DNA from: Phalacrocorax aristotelis | Lineage: Eukaryota > Chordata > Aves > Suliformes > Phalacrocoracidae | Assembly (NCBI RefSeq): GCF_949628215.1 | Contig: NW_027441231.1 | Location: 186,001 to 250,000 of the forward strand | Direction of reading: 5' to 3' | DNA length: 64,000 nt | In this document: one piece after another, positions 1 through 11,097 of the stretch | How the letters are laid out: every line of letters begins with the position of its first letter | Position numbering within the stretch: the first letter of the stretch is position 1 | Position numbers and translations under genes: made by a program | Notes under the pieces: generated by a model | Told to the model about the DNA's origin: nothing | The model's input: the letters and a program-made list of their open reading frames with translations, nothing else | Database searches by the model: none

Positions 1-233
1 AGAGAGCCAGAGAAAGACAAAAATACCGACAGGCTACAGGACAGAGCAGGAGGAGTAAAAAAATAAAAACGGAGCCAGAGCCAGGCAGAGAGAGGCGGAG
101 AAAGAACAAGTAGCCACAGGCTACAGGACAGAGAGAGGGAGGACTGAAAAGACGGGGAGGCAGGGAGCCACTCAGAGCGAGACGGAGAAAGAAGGTGCGG
201 GGGGGGCGCAAAAAAAAAATAATTTTGCAGCAG

Positions 234-406
234 GTAAGGAAAGAGAGGGGGCCGGGGGAGAGACAGGGAGGGCCCAGGACGTACAAGAGAGGCAACGGGG
301 CCCCACTGGCCCAGGACTCACCGCGACTCTCGCTCTCAGCGCTGCTGGCACAATTTAGCCGTTCACATGCTTCTTTCCCCTCCTCTCCTCCCTGCCTCTT
401 CTGCAG
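234..406 (+). other. Conserved intron-like segment in the leader
   Basis: CAG|GTAAGG at 231-239 matches the vertebrate 5' splice-site consensus. About 170 bp downstream a pyrimidine tract of about 35 nt ends in CTGCAG at 401-406, a strong 3' splice site, in a strand that is otherwise purine-rich. The pair lies 190-360 bp downstream of the phase point in every unit. Position matches a retroviral leader splice donor, but the short intron would be unusual. No transcript evidence is available. Confidence 0.4.
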
Positions 407-540
407 CTCCAGACTCTAGGCCGACCTCCACCTGAAGAGAACACGGGGGTGTCTTACAGCTCTTACGAGATGAGGCTTCCTAGGCACGTAGCCTAGCTCG
501 CTCGTGCACTACACGCCCGTACCGAACTGCGGGTTCCAAC

Positions 541-840
541 TGTGGGAAGAAGGGGGAGTCCTTGGGGGCTACGGCATTTCTCTTCCTAACTAACCGTTAC
601 ACATGACAGAGCCCTGCTTTCCCAGAAACAGCTCAACACCTGCCCGCCGAAAAGGAGGAGCGAATTAATTCCTTGCTTTGCTTCCACGCACAGCTTTTGC
701 TTTACCTATTAAACCGTCTTGATCTCAACCCATGATTTTTCTCACTTTTACCCTTCCAGCTCTCTCCCCCAGCCCACTGAGGGTGGAGCGAGCAAGCAGC
801 TCCCTGGTGCAGAGTTGCCAGCTGGGGCTAAGCCACGGCA
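541..840 (-). mobile_element. Nested reversed avian-type LTR, unit 1
   Basis: This 300-bp segment has TG...CA ends on either strand. Read on the minus strand it starts TGCCGTGGCTTAGCCCCAGC, contains TTGAGATCAAGACGG and a cluster of short A/T-rich motifs, and ends near CTTCTTCCCACA. The order of motifs resembles a very common bird endogenous-retrovirus LTR known to me from general experience; the family name needs a Repbase search. It lies opposite to the direct LTR, and its left edge is also the breakpoint of the 2-kb block that separates short from long units. Confidence 0.6.
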
Positions 841-960
841 CGCGCTTGTCCCGGTTTGGCAGGGAACGGACCGTCCGTCGCCTGGCTCCTGGAGCGACGG
901 GCTGCTGGGCAGAGGGGGAGGCCACCAAAGGTGAGGAGCAGGGCACAGGACAGTAGGAGG

Positions 961-2516
961 AGAGAAGAGCAGCATCCGGCTGGACGGGGGCGGGGGGGGC
1001 GTGTGTGCGTGTAGTGAGAAGGCACGAGGCAGGGAACAGGACGGCCAGAGGAGGACAGGGAGCCTGACGGAGGTGGAGATAAAAGCAGCAGAGAGAGGGG
1101 AAGAGCAGGACACAGACCAACAAAGAAGGATGAGGAGCAGGCTGGAGACGCACAAAGAACCTGGGGCAGGCAGCACGACAGCGAGGGAGGAAAGAAGAAC
1201 AGGGGCAGGAAGCTGGACCGAGCGAGATGGAGACAGACAAGATAAGCGACAAGAACAGGGCAGAAAGGGAAGAATGAAGCCACGGGGACAGGGAGCCGAG
1301 ACGGCCAACGACGGAGGGAAGGGGCCGGGGAGGGAACACCACAAAACAAACCATGGGGCTACGTGGTACAGAGCATGAGAAGGCAGAGAATTAACAATTA
1401 GGGACAGGGAGCCAGAAAAACAACAAAAAAAACACCAAAACAAAGGGAGATGGAGAGCAAAAGGAATCGCAATGCGTACAGAGAGAAGAGAGAAACAATT
1501 CTAAAAGAGGGTCACGGGGAAGCCAGAGACAGCAAGATGGAGAAAGGACAGAAGCTACAGGCTACAGGGCAGAGAGGGAAGAATTAATGAATAGACGCAG
1601 AGAGCTGGGCAGAAAGAGGTGGAGAAAGGCTGAAGATCACACGGCCAACAGGGAAGAGAGAAGAGAGGGAGGAATTTTAAAAACAGGGGCAAGAAGCCAG
1701 AGAGAGGGAGAGAGAGGCAACAATAAATGGGGACAAGCCACAGGGCAGCGAGGAGGGAACCGATGAATAAGAACAGCAGACCAAAGAGAACACAATGTAG
1801 AATGGAAAAAAGGAACAGCGGCCTACAGGGAAGGAGGAATTAAAGATCAGGCACTGGGAGGCAGACAGAGACACATGAAGAAACAAGTGGGAAAAAAAAA
1901 AAACCAACAACGGCAACGGGCTACAAAGACAGACAGAGAGGGAAGAAATAAAACGTCGCAGCAAGGAGCTGGACAGAGAGAGATGAGGACAAACAAATAG
2001 CACGGGTCTACGTGACAGAGAACGTGGAATTAGAACACAGAGAGAGGGAGCCGGACAGAGAGAGAGGCCGAGAGAAAAACCTAGACGGGCTACAGCGGGC
2101 AGAGGCAGGGATTAAAACCTAGGGACAGGGAGCTGGACAGAGAGAGACGGAGGTCACAGGGAACAGCGGTGGCTGCAGGAAGAACAGGAATCCACAAATA
2201 GGGAAAGGGAGCTCGACAGAGAAGAACTCAGAAAGGCAAGAACAGTAGCAGGGTGCAGAGCAGAGCAGACGAATGAAAAAGCGCGGGGGGAGCGTTGAGG
2301 CAGACAGAGAGAGATTAAGAAAAAAGTCACGGGCTACGTGGCAAAGCAGGAGGAATTCAGAAACGGGGATGGCAACCAAGGGAGAGTGAGCTGGTGAAGG
2401 ACAACGGGCATTCCAAGTGAGGGACGGGGAGCTGGGAAAAGCGAGGCAGAGAAAAACAGAATCACAGAGAGAATCACACAAAGCCAAAAAAGAAGAAACT
2501 GAACAACAGGAACAGG
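961..2516 (+). repeat. Degenerate GA-rich subrepeat of roughly 80-90 bp
   Basis: A diverged motif recurs: GGCTACAGGRCAGAG, then GGAAGAATTAA, then GGGACAGGGAGCTGGACAG. Well-kept copies of the GGGAGCYGGACAG part lie near 1965, 2045, 2125 and 2205, about 80 bp apart; other spacings reach 88-112 bp. The + strand is strongly purine-biased throughout. The same tract occurs in every array unit. It is an old minisatellite nested inside the 3-kb unit. Such purine tracts can form triplex DNA, which is inference only. Confidence 0.7.
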
Positions 2517-3044
2517 TGTAACCAAAGCGATGAAATCAGCCAACCAGAGACGGTGTTCCATTACGGGAACATGGAGCGTACGAATCAGCGCACCTGTCGA
2601 TCTGCATTTTAGTCCCTAGGCGATCGTTAACGTCAGCAGAACAACAGACAACGTGCTTCTGTCAGAAAAGGACGACAAAACGCGGTTTCGTGGAGCGGAC
2701 TGAGAGAACTAGCCAAGACTGCCAAGATCAACAGCCAAGAAGGTAAAAGGCAATTCTGGCAGGGGGAGATCGCGACCACCGACTCACGGACCACCACCGA
2801 GCCTGCGCAGCGATTTACATACGGAACGAGCAAGTTTGTACCGATCAGCAGACAGGACAATAATGAATACGTATGAATACGTAAAATTTTGATCTACAAA
2901 TTGAACGGGAAAGGTGCGTGAGGTACGCACGCCAGGAGGAGCGATCCCCCGTGCATCCGGCGCCGTGAATAAAGAATGCCTGCTCTTTAATACTAAATTG
3001 GTCTTGAGGAGTTGTTTCCGATTTTACCGCGTTTTTCGGTAACA
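2517..3044 (+). mobile_element. Direct LTR-like segment, 528 bp, unit 1
   Basis: It begins TGTAACC and ends GGTAACA, an almost perfect terminal inverted pair. An AATAAA poly(A) signal is at 2968-2973, preceded by a short hairpin (GTGCGT 2914-2919 with ACGCAC 2925-2930). A doubled ATGAATACGT lies near 2875. TGTTCC (2554-2559) and GGAACA (2566-2571) form an everted repeat. Weak points: no recognisable tRNA primer-binding site follows the 3' end, and the 5' limit could instead lie at TGTTCC near 2554. Confidence 0.6.
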
Positions 3045-3599
3045 CAGGGAGTCAGACCGAGAGAGCCAGAGAAAGACAAAAATACCGACAGGCTACAGGA
3101 CAGAGCAGGAGGAGTAAAAAAATAAAAACGGAGCCAGAGCCAGGCAGAGAGAGGCGGAGAAAGAACAAGTAGCCACAGGCTACAGGACAGAGAGAGGGAG
3201 GACTGAAAAGACGGGGAGGCAGGGAGCCACTCAGAGCGAGACGGAGAAAGAAGGTGCGGGGGGGGCGCAAAAAAAAAATAATTTTGCAGCAGGTAAGGAA
3301 AGAGAGGGGGCCGGGGGAGAGACAGGGAGGGCCCAGGACGTACAAGAGAGGCAACGGGGCCCCACTGGCCCAGGACTCACCGCGACTCTCGCTCTCAGCG
3401 CTGCTGGCACAATTTAGCCGTTCACATGCTTCTTTCCCCTCCTCTCCTCCCTGCCTCTTCTGCAGCTCCAGACTCTAGGCCGACCTCCACCTGAAGAGAA
3501 CACGGGGGTGTCTTACAGCTCTTACGAGATGAGGCTTCCTAGGCACGTAGCCTAGCTCGCTCGTGCACTACACGCCCGTACCGAACTGCGGGTTCCAAC

Positions 3600-3899
3600 T
3601 GTGGGAAGAAGGGGGAGTCCTTGGGGGCTACGGCATTTCTCTTCCTAACTAACCGTTACACATGACAGAGCCCTGCTTTCCCAGAAACAGCTCAACACCT
3701 GCCCGCCGAAAAGGAGGAGCGAATTAATTCCTTGCTTTGCTTCCACGCACAGCTTTTGCTTTACCTATTAAACCGTCTTGATCTCAACCCATGATTTTTC
3801 TCACTTTTACCCTTCCAGCTCTCTCCCCCAGCCCACTGAGGGTGGAGCGAGCAAGCAGCTCCCTGGTGCAGAGTTGCCAGCTGAGGCTAAGCCACGGCA
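3600..3899 (-). mobile_element. Nested reversed LTR, unit 2
   Basis: 300 bp, same limits as in unit 1. It shares the GCTGAGGCTAAG variant near its end with the other short units, where unit 1 has GCTGGGG. Confidence 0.6.
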
Positions 3900-5577
3900 C
3901 GCGCTTGTCCCGGTTTGGCAGGGAACGGACCGTCCGCCGCCTGGCTCCTGGAGCGACGGGCTGCTGGGCAGAGGGGGAGGCCACCAAAGGTGAGGAGCAG
4001 GGCACAGGACAGTAGGAGGAGAGAAGAGCAGCATCCGGCTGGACGGGGGCGGGGGGGGCGTGTGTGCGTGTAGTGAGAAGGCACGAGGCAGGGAACAGGA
4101 TGGCCAGAGGAGGACAGGGAGCCTGACGGAGGTGGAGATAAAAGCAGCAGAGAGAGGGGAAGAGCAGGACACAGACCAACAAAGAAGGATGAGGAGCAGG
4201 CTGGAGACGCACAAAGAACCTGGGGCAGGCAGCACGACAGCGAGGGAGGAAAGAAGAACAGGGGCAGGAAGCTGGACCGAGCGAGATGGAGACAGACAAG
4301 ATAAGCGACAAGAACAGGGCAGAAAGGGAAGAATGAAGCCACGGGGACAGGGAGCCGAGACAGCCAACGACGGAGGGAAGGGGCCGGGGAGGGAACACCA
4401 CAAAACAAACCATGGGGCTACGTGGTACAGAGCATGAGAAGGCAGAGAATTAACAATTAGGGACAGGGAGCCAGAAAAACAACAAAAAAAACACCAAAAC
4501 AAAGGGAGATGGAGAGCAAAAGGAATCGCAATGCGTACAGAGAGAAGAGAGAAACAATTCTAAAAGAGGGTCACGGGGAAGCCAGAGACAGCAAGATGGA
4601 GAAAGGACAGAAGCTACAGGCTACAGGGCAGAGAGGGAAGAATTAATGAATAGACGCAGAGAGCTGGGCAGAAAGAGGTGGAGAAAGGCTGAAGATCACA
4701 CGGCCAACAGGGAAGAGAGAAGAGAGGGAGGAATTTTAAAAACAGGGGCAAGAAGCCAGAGAGAGGGAGAGAGAGGCAACAATAAATGGGGACAAGCCAC
4801 AGGGCAGCGAGGAGGGAATCGATGAATAAGAACAGCAGACCAAAGAGAACACAATGTAGAATGGAAAAAAGGAACAGCGGCCTACAGGGAAGGAGGAATT
4901 AAAGATCAGGCACTGGGAGGCAGACAGAGACACATGAAGAAACAAGTGGGAAAAAAAAAAAAAACCAACAACGGCAACGGGCTACAAAGACAGACAGAGA
5001 GGGAAGAAATAAAACATCGCAGCAAGGAGCTGGACAGAGAGAGATGAGGACAAACAAATAGCACGGGTCTACGTGACAGAGAACGTGGAATTAGAACACA
5101 GAGAGAGGGAGCCGGACAGAGAGAGAGGCCGAGAGAAAAACCTAGACGGGCTACAGCGGGCAGAGGCAGGGATTAAAACCTAGGGACAGGGAGCTGGACA
5201 GAGAGAGACGGAGATCACAGGGAACAGCGGTGGCTGCAGGAAGAACAGGAATCCACAAATAGGGAAAGGGAGCTCGACAGAGAAGAACTCAGAAAGGCAA
5301 GAACAGTAGCAGGGTGCAGAGCAGAGCAGACGAATGAAAAAGCGCGGGGGGAGCGTTGAGGCAGACAGAGAGAGATTAAGAAAAAAGTCACGGGCTACGT
5401 GGCAAAGCAGGAGGAATTCAGAAACGGGGATGGCAACCAAGGGAGAGTGAGCTGGTGAAGGACAACGGGCATTCCAAGTGAGGGACGGGGAGCTGGGAAA
5501 AGCGAGGCAGAGAAAAACAGAATCACAGAGAGAATCACACAAAGCCAAAAAAGAAGAAACTGAACAACAGGAACAGG

Positions 5578-6015
5578 TGTAACCAAAGCGATGAAATCAG
5601 CCAACCAGAGACGGTGTTCCATTACGGGAACATGGAGCGTACGAATCAGCGCACCTGTCGATCTGCATTTTAGTCCCTAGGCGATCGTTAACGTCAGCAG
5701 AACAACAGACAACGTGCTTCTGTCAGAAAAGGACGACAAAACGCGGTTTCGTGGAGCGGACTGAGAAAACTAGCCAAGACTGCCAAGATTAACAGCCAAG
5801 AAGGTAAAAGGACAATCAGTAGACAGGACAATAATGAATGTGTATGAATACCTAAAATTTTGATCTACAAATTGAACGGGAAAGGTGCGTGAGGTACGCA
5901 CGCCAGGAGGAGCGATCCCCCGTGCGTCTGGCGCCGTGAATAAACAACGCCTGCTCTTTAATACTAAATTGGCGTTGAGGAGTTGTTTCCGATTTTACCG
6001 CGTTTTTCGGTAACA
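5578..6015 (+). mobile_element. Direct LTR-like segment, 438-bp deletion form
   Basis: TGTAACC to GGTAACA with an internal 90-bp loss. It also carries linked substitutions: GTGTATGAATACC instead of ACGTATGAATACG, and AATAAACAACGCC instead of AATAAAGAATGCC. It therefore defines a separate LTR lineage, not a chance deletion. Confidence 0.6.
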
Positions 6016-6568
6016 CAGGGAGTCAGACCAAGAGGGCCAGAGAAAGACAAAATACCGACAGGCTACAGGACAGAGCAGGAGGAATAAAAAAATAAAAACG
6101 GAGCCAGAGCCAGGCAGAGAGAGGTGGAGAAAGAACAAGTAGCCACAGGCTACAGGACAGAGAGAGGGAGGACTGAAAAGACGGGGAGGCAGGGAGCCAC
6201 TCAGAGCGAGATGGAGAAAGAAGGTGCGGGGGGGGCCCAAAAGAAAAAAAAAAATTTTTACAGCAGGTAAGGAAAGAGAGGGGGCCAGGGGAGAGACAGG
6301 GAGGGCCCAGGACGCACAAGAGAGGCAACGGGGCCCCACTGGCCCAGGACTCACCGCGACTCTCGCTCTCAGCGCTGCTGGCACAATTTAGCCGTTCAGA
6401 TGCTTCTTTCCCCTCCTCTCCTCCCTGCCTCTTCTGCAGCTCCAGACTCTAGGCCGACCTCCACCTGAAGAGAACACGGGGGTGTCTTACAGCTCTTACG
6501 AGATGAGGCTTCCTCGGCATGTAGCCTAGCTCGCTCGTGCACTACACGCCCGTACCCAACTCCGGGTT

Positions 6569-8561
6569 ACCGCGTACGGACCCTGCAGTGCACGTTGGTG
6601 GCCTGGCCCGGCCCGCTGCGGGCTATGAAGGGGGATCCTTCCTCCCTCACCTGCAGGGACAGGCTCTCTCTTGCCTGCAGCAGGAAGGCAGCTGGCAGCC
6701 AGAGCGCCTTCAGTTTCTTCTGCTTTACCTTTCGTTGGCGTCTCCAGCTTCAGCCGAGGCAGCTCCTCTCCACAGCCGGGAAGGGCTCTGTGTGTCCCTT
6801 TTCGCCCCGGCGCCGCGAGGATGGCAAAGCCGGGCAGAGAGAAGCCACGCAAGCCTGAGACGGCCGCAGTCGACGGCGTCCCCGGGGGAAGGACAGACAA
6901 CCACGTCCTCAGCACGGTCTCTGGGAGAGGGAAAGAAGAAACAGCGACCGTCATTACCGTCGATCGACCCTGACCAAAGCCTCTCCTTGCGCAGGGGCTT
7001 CCGGACACAGCGCCCCTTCCCCGCGCTACTGCTAAGGGCCCCTGCGCCGAGGGGGAATCCAGTGCGCTTGAGGGCCGGCTCGCTGCCTTCACGACAGGGC
7101 CTGGGGGCGGCCAAGGGCTACGCAGCACGCTTCAGGGGAGGTGCCGGGGCTGGGGGCAGGCGCACGGGGCAAGGGGGGGCCAGGGGAGGCTGAGCGGGAG
7201 CTCCGGCGAGCCGGGGAGGCGGCCATCATCTGCGCCCTGGGCAGGGGGAAAAGGTCCTCCTCCTTTCCCTCTTCCCTTCTGTCAGCTCCCGGGGAACTCA
7301 CCGCTTCTCGGGGAGCGGCCGCACCCGCAAGCCCCCAGAAATCAACACGAATCCAACCCCAAAAATACACCGCGCCTACCGTACGCGGCACGGCCGCCCG
7401 GCACCCGAGCGCCGGAAGACCGCGCCTCCCGCCACGCCCCGGCGAACCACGTGACAGCGCCGGCAGCCACTGCGCCAGGACTACACCTCCCGGCATGCTC
7501 TGCGCCACAACACGGCCGCCCGGCAGCCGCGCGCCGCAAGGACTACACCTCCCGGCATGCTCTGCGCCACAACACGGCCGCACGGCAGCCGCGCGCCGCA
7601 AGGACTACACCTCCCGGCACGCTCTGCAGCACAACACGGCCGCACGGCCAGCCTCCAGGCGCACCACCACAGCTCCCGGCACGCCGCCAGCCCGCCCTCC
7701 CCGCTCTCGGACCCTGCGGGCCACCGTCCCGGCCGCCGATGCACCCGGAAGCCCCACCGAGCCCATCAGCACAGCCTCGCTCTCCCCACCGCCCGCTCCG
7801 ACCCGGCGCTGCCCCGCCGCAGCCCTCCTCGGGGCTTGACCCGGGACGCAGCGCTCCACCACCCAGCCCCCGCTCACCTCCTCCCTCGCTACAGTCGCAG
7901 CCCGCTGACGCTCGGCCACAGCTCCGCTCCGCCCTCGGCTCACACTGGCCCCCCAGAGCCGGGCACCACCCCTTTTCCAGGGAGGAGCCGGCACCGTCAG
8001 CCCCACCGCCCGCACCTGGGGCTCCTCCATCCAGACCCCGCCATCAGCTGAGGCGCAGCAGCAACGGGGGGCCCCCTCCCCTCACCCCCACAGTGCACCA
8101 CCTCCTCCCCTGGGCTCCATCACAGCCCCTTGCCCCACGCAAAGGCAGCGCAAACGCAGCCCTGAGGGCAAAGGAGAGGGCAGGTGTTTGTGCAGGCGCG
8201 CACGTAACAAGTCCCAGGAGCCATTCGTGGGTCAGGGTCCCCAACGCTCCCCCCCTGCCCCAAGGCCACCTCGGCCGCCGTTGCCGCAGCCGCACGGAGC
8301 TGGTGTTGGCTGCGATAGTGCTCATTTTCTCCACAGTAGCTAGGAAGGGATACGTTTTGGATTTATGCTCAAAACACCGTTAATAATGTAGAGATGTTTT
8401 GGTTCTTGCTGAGCACTGCTTCCACAGTCAGGGCCTCTTCTGGTTCTCTCAGTGCCCCACCAGCAAGTAGGCTGGGAGAGGACACAGCTGGGAAAGCTTT
8501 CCCAGCTAACTGACCAAAGGGATATTCCATACCATTTGACATCACACTCAGCACACGCAGC
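6569..8561. promoter_or_regulatory. Long-unit CpG-island block, copy 1
   Basis: About 2.0 kb, CpG-dense from about 7150 to 8300. It holds an E-box CACGTG (7448-7453), an ETS-like CCGGAAG near 7409, a YY1-like GGCCATCATC near 7221, three tandem ZNF143-type sites, and a minus-strand splice donor GTGAGT (plus-strand ACTCAC 7296-7301). I infer a minus-strand promoter with first exon from about 7470 down to 7302. The last 250 bp (8310-8561) is ordinary A/T-balanced sequence. Long open frames here (up to 310 codons) shift between copies and are not treated as coding. Confidence 0.6.
7480..7628 (+). promoter_or_regulatory. Three tandem ZNF143/THAP11-type sites, copy 1
   Basis: ACTACACCTCCCGGCATGC followed by TCTGCG begins at 7480, 7542 and 7604, an exact 62-bp period. 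This matches the long ZNF143 (SBS) consensus, with ACTACA, CCC and GCATGC positions kept. The third site has CACGC in place of CATGC. Degenerate relatives lie at about 7412 and 7659. ZNF143 sites mark many housekeeping promoters; binding here is inferred. Confidence 0.7.
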
Positions 8562-8861
8562 TGGGGGAAGAAGGGGGAGTCCTTGGGGGCTACGGCATTT
8601 CTCTTCCTAAGTAACCGTTACACATGACAGAGCCCTGCTTTCCCAGAGGTGGCTCAACACCTGCCCGCCGAAAAGGAGGAGTGAATTAATTCCTTGCTTT
8701 GCTTCCACGCACAGCTTTTGCTTTACCTATTAAACAGCCTTGATCTCAACCCATGATTTTTCTCACTCTTACCCTTCCAGCTCTCTCCCCCAGCCCACTG
8801 AGGGTGGAGCGAGCAAGCAGCTCCCTGGTGCAGAATAGCCAGCTGGGGCTAAGCCACGGCA
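8562..8861 (-). mobile_element. Nested reversed LTR, unit 3
   Basis: 300 bp. It has the CCCAGAGGTGGCTC and GAATAGCC variants found only in long units, so long-unit and short-unit LTRs form two lineages. Here the left flank is ACGCAGC, unlike TTCCAAC in short units. Confidence 0.6.
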
Positions 8862-10569
8862 CGCACTTGTCCCGGTTTGGCAGGGAACGGACCGTCCGTC
8901 GCCTGGCTCCTGGGGCGACGGGCTGCTGGGCAGAGGGGGAGGCCACCAAAGGTGAGGAGCAGGGCACGGGACAGTAGGAAGAGAGAAGAGAAGAGCGGCA
9001 TCCGGCTGGACGGGCGGGGGGGCGTGTGTGCGTGTAGTGAGAAGGCACGAGGCAGGGAACAGGACGGCCAGAGAAGGACAGGGAGCCTGACGGAGGTGGA
9101 GATAAAAGCAGCAGAGAGAGGGGAAGAGAGGCAGCAGAAAGAGGGAAGAGCAGGACACAGACCAACAAAGAAGGAAGAGGAGCAGGCTGGAGACGCACAA
9201 AGAACCTGGGGCAGGCAGCACGACAGCGAGGGAGGAAAGAAGAATAGGGGCAGGAAGCTGGACCGAGCGCAATGGAGAAAGACAAGATAAGCGACAAGAA
9301 CAGGGCAGAAAGGGAAGAATGAAGCCACGGGGACAGGGAGCCGAGACGGCCAACGACGGAGGGAAGGGGCCGGGGAGGGAACACCACAAAACAAACCACG
9401 GGGCTACGTGGTACAGAGCACGAGAAGGCAGAGAATTAACAATTAGGGACAGGGAGCCAGAAAAACAACAACAAAACAACACCCAAAACAAAGGGAGATG
9501 GGGAGCAAAAGGAATCGCAATGCGTACAGAAAGAAGAGAGAAACAATTCTAAAAGAGGGTCACGGGGAAGCCAGAGACAGCAAGATGGAGAAAGGACAAA
9601 AGCTACAGGCTACAGGGCAGAGAGGGAAGAATTAATGGATAGACACAGAGAGCTGGGCAGAAAGAGGTGGAGAAAGGCTGACGATCACACGGCCAACAGG
9701 GAAGAGAGAAGAGAGGGAGGAATTTTAAAAACAGGGGCAAGAAGCCAGAGAGAGGGAGAGAGAGGCAACACTAAAATGGGGACAAGCCACAGGGCGGCGA
9801 GGAGGGAACCGATGAATAAGAACAGGAGACCAAAGAGAACACAACGTAGAATGGAAAAAAGGAACAGCGGCCCAACAGGGAAGGAGGAATTAAAGATCAG
9901 GCACTGGGAGGCAGACAGAGACAAACGAAGAAACAAGTGGAAAAAAAAAACAAAACCAAAAACACAACAACAGCAATGGGCTACAAAGACAGAGAGAGAG
10001 GGAAGAAAGAAAACATAGCAGCAAGGAGCTGGACAGAGAGAGATGAGGACAAACAAATAGCACGGGTCTACGTGACAGAGAACGTGGAATTAGAACACAG
10101 AGAGAGGGAGCCGGACAGAGAGAGAGGCCGAGAGAAAAATCTAGACGGGCTACAGCGGGCAGAGGCAGGAATTAAAACCTAGGGACAGGGAGCTGGACAG
10201 AGAGAGACGGAGGTCACAGGGAACAGCGGCGGGTGCAGGAAGAACAGGAATTCATGAACAGGGAAAGGGAGCTGGACAGAGAAGAACTCAGAAAGGCAAG
10301 AACAGTAGCAGGGTACAGAGCAGACGAATTAAAAAGCGCGGCGGGAGCGTTGAGGCAGACAGAGAGATTAAGAAAAAAGCCACGGGCTACGTAGCAAAGC
10401 AGGAGGAATTCAGAAACGGGGATGGCAACCAAGGGAGAGTGAGCTGGTGAAGGACAACGGGCATTCCAAGTGAGGGACGGGGAGCTGGGAAAAGCGAGGC
10501 AGAGAAAAACAGAATCACAGAGAGAATCACACAAAGCCAAAAAAGAAGAAACTGAACAACAGGAACAGG

Positions 10570-11097
10570 TGTAACCAAAGCGATGAAATCAGCCAACCAG
10601 AGACGGTGTTCCATTACGGGAACATGGAGCGTACGAATCAGCGCACCTGTCGATCTGCATTTTAGTCCCTAGGCGATCGTTAACGTCAGCAGAACAACAG
10701 ACAACGTGCTTCTGTCAGAAAAGGACGACAAAACGCGGTTTCGTGGAGCGGACTGAGAGAACTAGCCAAGACTGCCAAGATTAACAGCCAAGAAGGTAAA
10801 AGGCAATTCTGGCAGGGGGAGATCGCGACCACCGACTCACGGACCACCACCGAGCCTGCGCAGCGATTTACATACGGAACGAGCAAGTTTGTACCGATCA
10901 GCAGACAGGACAATAATGAATACGTATGAATACGTAAAATTTTGATCTACAAATTGAACGGGAAAGGTGCGTGAGGTACGCACGCCAGGAGGAGCGATCC
11001 CCCATGCATCCGGCGCCGTGAATAAAGAATGCCTGCTCTTTAATACTAAATTGGTCTTGAGGAGTTGTTTCCGATTTTACCGCGTTTTTCGGTAACA
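10570..11097 (+). mobile_element. Direct LTR-like segment, 528 bp, unit 3
   Basis: Full-length form closing the first long unit, with CCCATGCATCCGG in place of CCCGTGCATCCGG. The poly(A) signal and upstream hairpin are intact. Confidence 0.6.

Larger units (their letters stand above)
1..3059 (+). repeat. Array 1 unit 1 (short type, 3059 bp)
   Basis: In order: purine-rich leader (1-233) ending in a consensus splice donor, a 173-bp intron-like segment to 406, a reversed 300-bp LTR (541-840), a degenerate GA-rich subrepeat (about 961-2516) and a 528-bp direct LTR-like segment (2517-3044). Relative to the long unit it lacks about 2.0 kb between the GGGTT near 535 and the reversed LTR. The minus-strand frames of 173-231 codons are open because this strand is polypyrimidine; they are rich in Leu, Ser, Pro and Phe and I do not treat them as genes. 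Confidence 0.93.
3060..6030 (+). repeat. Array 1 unit 2 (short type, 2971 bp, deleted LTR)
   Basis: Same plan as unit 1 but its direct LTR lacks about 90 bp around the GCGCAGCG and CATACGG motifs. It lies immediately before a long unit, as do all three units with this deletion in the window. The leader intron-like segment and subrepeat are intact. Confidence 0.93.

Noticed and set aside
763-930. Exon-like segment between CTTCCAG and AAAG|GTGAGG in each unit
   Set aside because: Most of it is the reversed LTR, so the acceptor is part of that element's antisense sequence. There is no coding signature.
748-1443. Minus-strand open frame of 231 codons repeated in every unit (also 209 and 173 codons in other frames)
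   Set aside because: All three minus frames are open because the strand is polypyrimidine; the products are low-complexity Leu/Ser/Pro/Phe and differ by frameshifts between units.
3045-3065. Retroviral tRNA primer-binding site after the direct LTR
   Set aside because: CAGGGAGTCAGACC does not begin with TGG or match a tRNA 3' end that I recognise, so I do not annotate one.
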